A DNA stretch of 6,845 nt, taken from NCBI GenBank assembly GCA_900553635.1, contig USDU01000139.1:1-6845 (forward strand). Direction: 5' to 3'. Shown one piece after another: positions 4,169 to 6,845 of this stretch. How positions within the stretch are numbered: position 1 is the stretch's first letter; every line of letters starts with the position of its first letter. The translations under genes and the position numbers were made by a program. The notes beneath the pieces are model-generated. The model did not search any database and had not been told where the DNA came from. It saw only the letters and a list, made by a program, of their open reading frames with translations. The stretch is from an uncultured Lachnospiraceae bacterium. GTDB lineage: Bacteria > Bacillota_A > Clostridia > Lachnospirales > Lachnospiraceae.

Positions 4169-6845
4169 GCCTGCTCCTCCTTTATCGCTGCCAGAAGCTC
4201 TCCGTCAGAGAGACCCATCAGTTTCAGCTGCTTCTGCATCCGTTCATGGTGATATTCCAGCCAGATCAGATACATGGACAGGCCAATCAGTGCGCAGATC
4301 CACAGCACCAGGAATACCAGCTTGGATTCTACACTGAACATCAGTACCAGGAAAATCAACGGCACAATCGCCATAGCCAGAAAGCCGAAGCGTTTCCGTC
4401 TCTTATAGTTCTTCTCAAAGCGCCGCGCGCGTTCAGTATATTCCTCTCTTGCCTCGCTGTCGCTCTGAAGCGCCCTCGCCACCAGCTCCGGCGTCAGATC
4501 TGTCGTCTTATCATTTTCCTCATAGATAATCAGATCTGCCTCTGCCAGCTTCCGGTCAAACAGAGCGTTCAGATTCAGGAGCAATGGCCGCAGCACCAGT
4601 CCGATAAACAGGGAGAGCAGTAAGTATGCCGCCAGGATTCCGATATTTTTCAGCCAGGTATTATAATACATGCCACCGATGCACTCACGCATCGCTGTAT
4701 TGCTGTAAGTGAAGGGCATCAGCCGGTAAATGGCTCTGTAGAAGCCACCCATCATTTCCACCGGGAAGGTTCCTGTGGAGCCCGGAATCTGGATGATAAC
4801 CAGAAATACGAAGATGGCGCGGCCAATGTGCTTAAATGCCGCCGTAATGGCGTAAATCAGGCTCAGATAAATAAGACCCGCTATGACTCCCGTCAGGATA
4901 AAGAGTCCCGGATGGACACACTGTACCTTTAAAAGATACAGATCGCCCAGACAGATAATCAGGGACTGTACCACCGACAGAATAATGAAAAGAATCTGGC
5001 GTCCGAAATAAGCCTGGTTCAGGGTGAATTTCTTCACCTTCTCGTCCTCGTCCACCTCCTGTTTCAACAGCGCAATCAGAACCATGCCGCCAACCCACAG
5101 GGCCAGATTGGTATAGAACGGGGTCATACCGGAGCCATAATCCTCTACCTCATAGAAGGTCGTTGTATTCAGCTCGATCGGTGAAGTCATAAATTTGGAT
5201 ACTGCGTCCGGATCCACATCCTGCAGATCCAGAATGTCCTTGTATGCGTCAGACGCCCGCAGTGTCTCCAGATCGTTCTGGATACCTGCCAGCCGCTCAT
5301 CCAGGTTTGCCAGAGTATCGCCGGTCTTGCCCAGTGCCTCAGATCCCTCTGTCAGGCTTTTGCTCAGCTGATCCATAACGCCCTGCATCTGATCCGCCGT
5401 AGCGGAAGCATCCTCCAGGGCCGACTTCAGATCGCTGCTGACACCGGATACGGTATCCAATGCGGAATGAAGACCCGGCATCAGATTTCCATTCAGACTG
5501 GAACGGAAATTGCGCAGGGTAGTTTTTCCCTGAGTCAGAATTGTATCCATCTGAGTCTTAGATGTACTGATAGTTGACATAATAGTCTGGAGTTCTCCGG
5601 TCTTGGAGTCCAGCTCGGTAAGCTGGGCCGCCATGGCGTCGCTCTTCGGAATCAGTTCGTTCTGGAGAGTCGGAATCAGGACTTCAGAAATCGTGGTGAT
5701 CGCATTATTTAGGGTATCGAGCTGTTTTTGACCCTCCTCCACCTGTTTAGATACTTCTTCTTTTTTCTTTTCGCCAGCTGCTTTTTTCGCTTCTACAACT
5801 GCTTTTTCGCCTTCCAACTTCTCCTTATATGCCTTCGTTGCTTCGTACTCCGGAGTTCCTTCTTCAAGGGTAGCCAACTTCTGCTCGCACGCTGCAATAC
5901 CTGCTTCATATTGCTTCAGTCCGGCTTCCGCTTCTTCCAGCCCAGCTTCAATCTGTTGCAGTCCCGCTTTGCCAAGTGCAAGTTTATCCTCGCCTTTTTT
6001 CTTCAAACCCTGCATCTGCGTCAGAACGCCCTGCAGCTGTGTCACCGCGCTCTGTCCATCCTTGCTCATATTTTCCGCAAGGCTCTTACCGGTACTCACT
6101 GCCGTTACCGCCTGATTGGCTGTAGACTCCAGTCCGGCCAGTTTTACGGAAGCTGTGGTATAGACATTATTCAGATAAGTTTCCCCATCACTGAGGCTCT
6201 GATCAAACGTGCTTCCAAAGGCCCTTACATTCTTCCGGCTGCTTTTCAGCAGATCCTTCGCGTCCTGCAATGCGCTGCTTCCTGCATTCGCCGCTTTTAC
6301 TGCTTTCGTCAGGGTCGTCTTGCCGTGCTGAATCTGCGTCGTCCCCTGGCTGATGGTTGACTGGAAATCCTCCAGCACCTGCCGGTACTCCCGGAAATTG
6401 TCTCTCGCATCGGAAATCATACTGAGAATATTGTCGTTGGTGGTCTCCAGATCATCCGCCAGAGATCCGCCCAGATCCCGCAGCTCCTCCGCAATGGCCT
6501 CGGAAGCTACCTTATAGAATTCTTCCTCAATCTTGCTCTGAATGGTGGTAGAGCCCGTGTTCGTGATCTTCGGCGCTACCGCGTTCCGCTTCTCATTTAC
6601 ATAATATGTGATCTCCGGACCTCCGAGGGTTCCGTCCTCAATCTGCAGCAGATCCGCGCTGAAGGTTTCCGGTATCACAATAGCAGCGTAATATTTTCCC
6701 GATTTTACGCCATCTACCGCATCCTCCTCGTCCGTAAATACCCAACCCAGATCGTCATTCTCTTCCATCTGGTCAAGTATCTGCTGCCCCGCGTCCAGGG
6801 TTCGCTTTTTGTTCTCGGCCCCCACGTCATTGTTGGCTACGGCCA
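4165..6845 (-). CDS. YhgE/Pip-family membrane protein with coiled-coil insert and extra C-terminal membrane hairpin, N-terminus outside window
   Basis: The reading frame stays open to the window edge. A GTG at 6823-6825 is an internal valine (the frame before it reads AVANND, matching AVASDD at residues 56-61 of the downstream copy), so about 55 residues, including the first membrane helix, are missing. Numbering here takes that GTG as residue 1. Landmarks shared with the paralogue are WVFTDEEDAVDG and SGKYYAAIVIPETFSAD (28-58), then a long coiled-coil outer domain. The five-helix block starts after EVEDYGSGMTPFY and lies at about 566-588, 609-630, 638-662, 668-688 and 726-747. Two parts are absent from the partner: a Glu/Lys/Ala-rich insert (about 274-372) and a C-terminal extension (about 755-886). 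That extension has a charged linker ending KRRKRF and two more helices (about 813-832, 836-856), with the tail predicted cytoplasmic. The role is unknown; an envelope complex with the partner is inferred. Confidence 0.86.
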   Translation of the reverse strand, partial: AVANNDVGAENKKRTLDAGQQILDQMEENDDLGWVFTDEEDAVDGVKSGKYYAAIVIPETFSADLLQIEDGTLGGPEITYYVNEKRNAVAPKITNTGSTTIQSKIEEEFYKVASEAIAEELRDLGGSLADDLETTNDNILSMISDARDNFREYRQVLEDFQSTISQGTTQIQHGKTTLTKAVKAANAGSSALQDAKDLLKSSRKNVRAFGSTFDQSLSDGETYLNNVYTTASVKLAGLESTANQAVTAVSTGKSLAENMSKDGQSAVTQLQGVLTQMQGLKKKGEDKLALGKAGLQQIEAGLEEAEAGLKQYEAGIAACEQKLATLEEGTPEYEATKAYKEKLEGEKAVVEAKKAAGEKKKEEVSKQVEEGQKQLDTLNNAITTISEVLIPTLQNELIPKSDAMAAQLTELDSKTGELQTIMSTISTSKTQMDTILTQGKTTLRNFRSSLNGNLMPGLHSALDTVSGVSSDLKSALEDASATADQMQGVMDQLSKSLTEGSEALGKTGDTLANLDERLAGIQNDLETLRASDAYKDILDLQDVDPDAVSKFMTSPIELNTTTFYEVEDYGSGMTPFYTNLALWVGGMVLIALLKQEVDEDEKVKKFTLNQAYFGRQILFIILSVVQSLIICLGDLYLLKVQCVHPGLFILTGVIAGLIYLSLIYAITAAFKHIGRAIFVFLVIIQIPGSTGTFPVEMMGGFYRAIYRLMPFTYSNTAMRECIGGMYYNTWLKNIGILAAYLLLSLFIGLVLRPLLLNLNALFDRKLAEADLIIYEENDKTTDLTPELVARALQSDSEAREEYTERARRFEKNYKRRKRFGFLAMAIVPLIFLVLMFSVESKLVFLVLWICALIGLSMYLIWLEYHHERMQKQLKLMGLSDGELLAAIKEEQA
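4176..4183 (-). promoter_or_regulatory. ribosome binding site of the downstream YhgE gene, inside the upstream gene
   Basis: AAAGGAGG on the minus strand lies seven bases before the ATG at 4166-4168, within the last codons of the upstream paralogue. Stop TGA (4165-4167) and start ATG share the bases ATGA. A strong site plus a 4-base overlap suggests termination-reinitiation coupling and near-equal output of both proteins. Confidence 0.85.
5710..6006 (-). other. coiled-coil insert region with shifted codon use
   Basis: This covers about residues 274-372 of the upstream YhgE protein (numbered from the GTG at 6825). Between two anchors shared by both paralogues (the Trp of WVFTD and the Phe before TSPIEL/STPVEL) this protein has 517 residues and its partner 419, a surplus of 98 that matches the length of this Glu/Lys/Ala-rich stretch. 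By hand count 14 of 20 Glu codons here are GAA, against 4 of 15 in the first 130 residues of the same gene. AAA, GCA, CTT and TTG codons are also more frequent. The exact edges of the insert are uncertain. Confidence 0.6.
5884..5967 (-). repeat. four tandem heptads encoding AG(L/I)xxxE
   Basis: Residues 287-314 of the upstream YhgE protein are four consecutive seven-residue units: AGLQQIE, AGLEEAE, AGLKQYE and AGIAACE. Ala-Gly opens each unit, Leu or Ile is always third and Glu always last, as in a regular coiled coil. The 21-base DNA units have diverged at third positions, so this is a protein-level repeat and not a fresh DNA duplication. The last unit holds Cys313, the only cysteine in the visible outer domain. 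Confidence 0.8.

Noticed and set aside
5728..6360. A 210-codon plus-strand open frame, rich in Phe, Leu, Cys and Arg
   Set aside because: It is the antisense of the Glu/Lys-rich coiled-coil part of the upstream YhgE gene. GAA and AAA codons read backwards give TTC and TTT, which explains its Phe-rich composition.
6823..6825. GTG as the start codon of the upstream YhgE gene
   Set aside because: The frame is open through the window edge and the codons before it match the paralogue after its first membrane helix. No ribosome binding site precedes it, so the true start lies outside.
1967..6845. A type VII secretion locus, suggested by the EsaA/YueB-like layout
   Set aside because: No WXG100 protein, EssC ATPase, EssB or EsaB is present, and the sequence motifs are of YhgE/Pip type, so only a distant family relation is claimed.

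Overview
This window looks like chromosome from a spore-forming member of the Clostridia, most likely Lachnospiraceae or a close relative. The reasons are a CwlD-type spore-cortex amidase, an rpiB-upp gene pair as seen in many Firmicutes, strong AGGAGG ribosome binding sites, a base composition near 50% G+C, and large YhgE/Pip membrane proteins. This placement is inferred from gene content; no marker gene fixes the taxon.

Every gene is on the minus strand, so the window reads right to left. The first unit (6845 to about 1890) is a tandem pair of paralogous YhgE/Pip-family membrane proteins. The upstream copy runs off the right edge of the window and lacks its N-terminus. It overlaps the downstream copy by ATGA, so the two are probably translationally coupled and may form a heteromeric envelope complex. 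A 17-bp hairpin with a T tract follows the pair and looks like its intrinsic terminator. The T tract touches the start codon of the next gene.

The second gene (1886-1125) is a membrane-anchored N-acetylmuramoyl-L-alanine amidase of the CwlD type, which acts on spore cortex peptidoglycan in the known family members. No clear promoter for it is visible.

The third unit (about 1076 to 1) has a well-formed extended -10 promoter, a short leader with a perfect inverted repeat, then rpiB (ribose-5-phosphate isomerase B) and upp (uracil phosphoribosyltransferase, cut by the left edge). These two link pentose phosphate metabolism to pyrimidine salvage: ribose 5-phosphate is the precursor of PRPP, which Upp uses to turn uracil into UMP.

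The rpiB, upp and cwlD genes are ordinary. The parts most worth a second look are the YhgE pair (its asymmetric architecture, with a coiled-coil insert and an extra C-terminal membrane hairpin in only one partner) and the terminator-start codon junction in front of cwlD. I see no mobile element, CRISPR array, tRNA or rRNA, and no gap over 300 bases without a gene.
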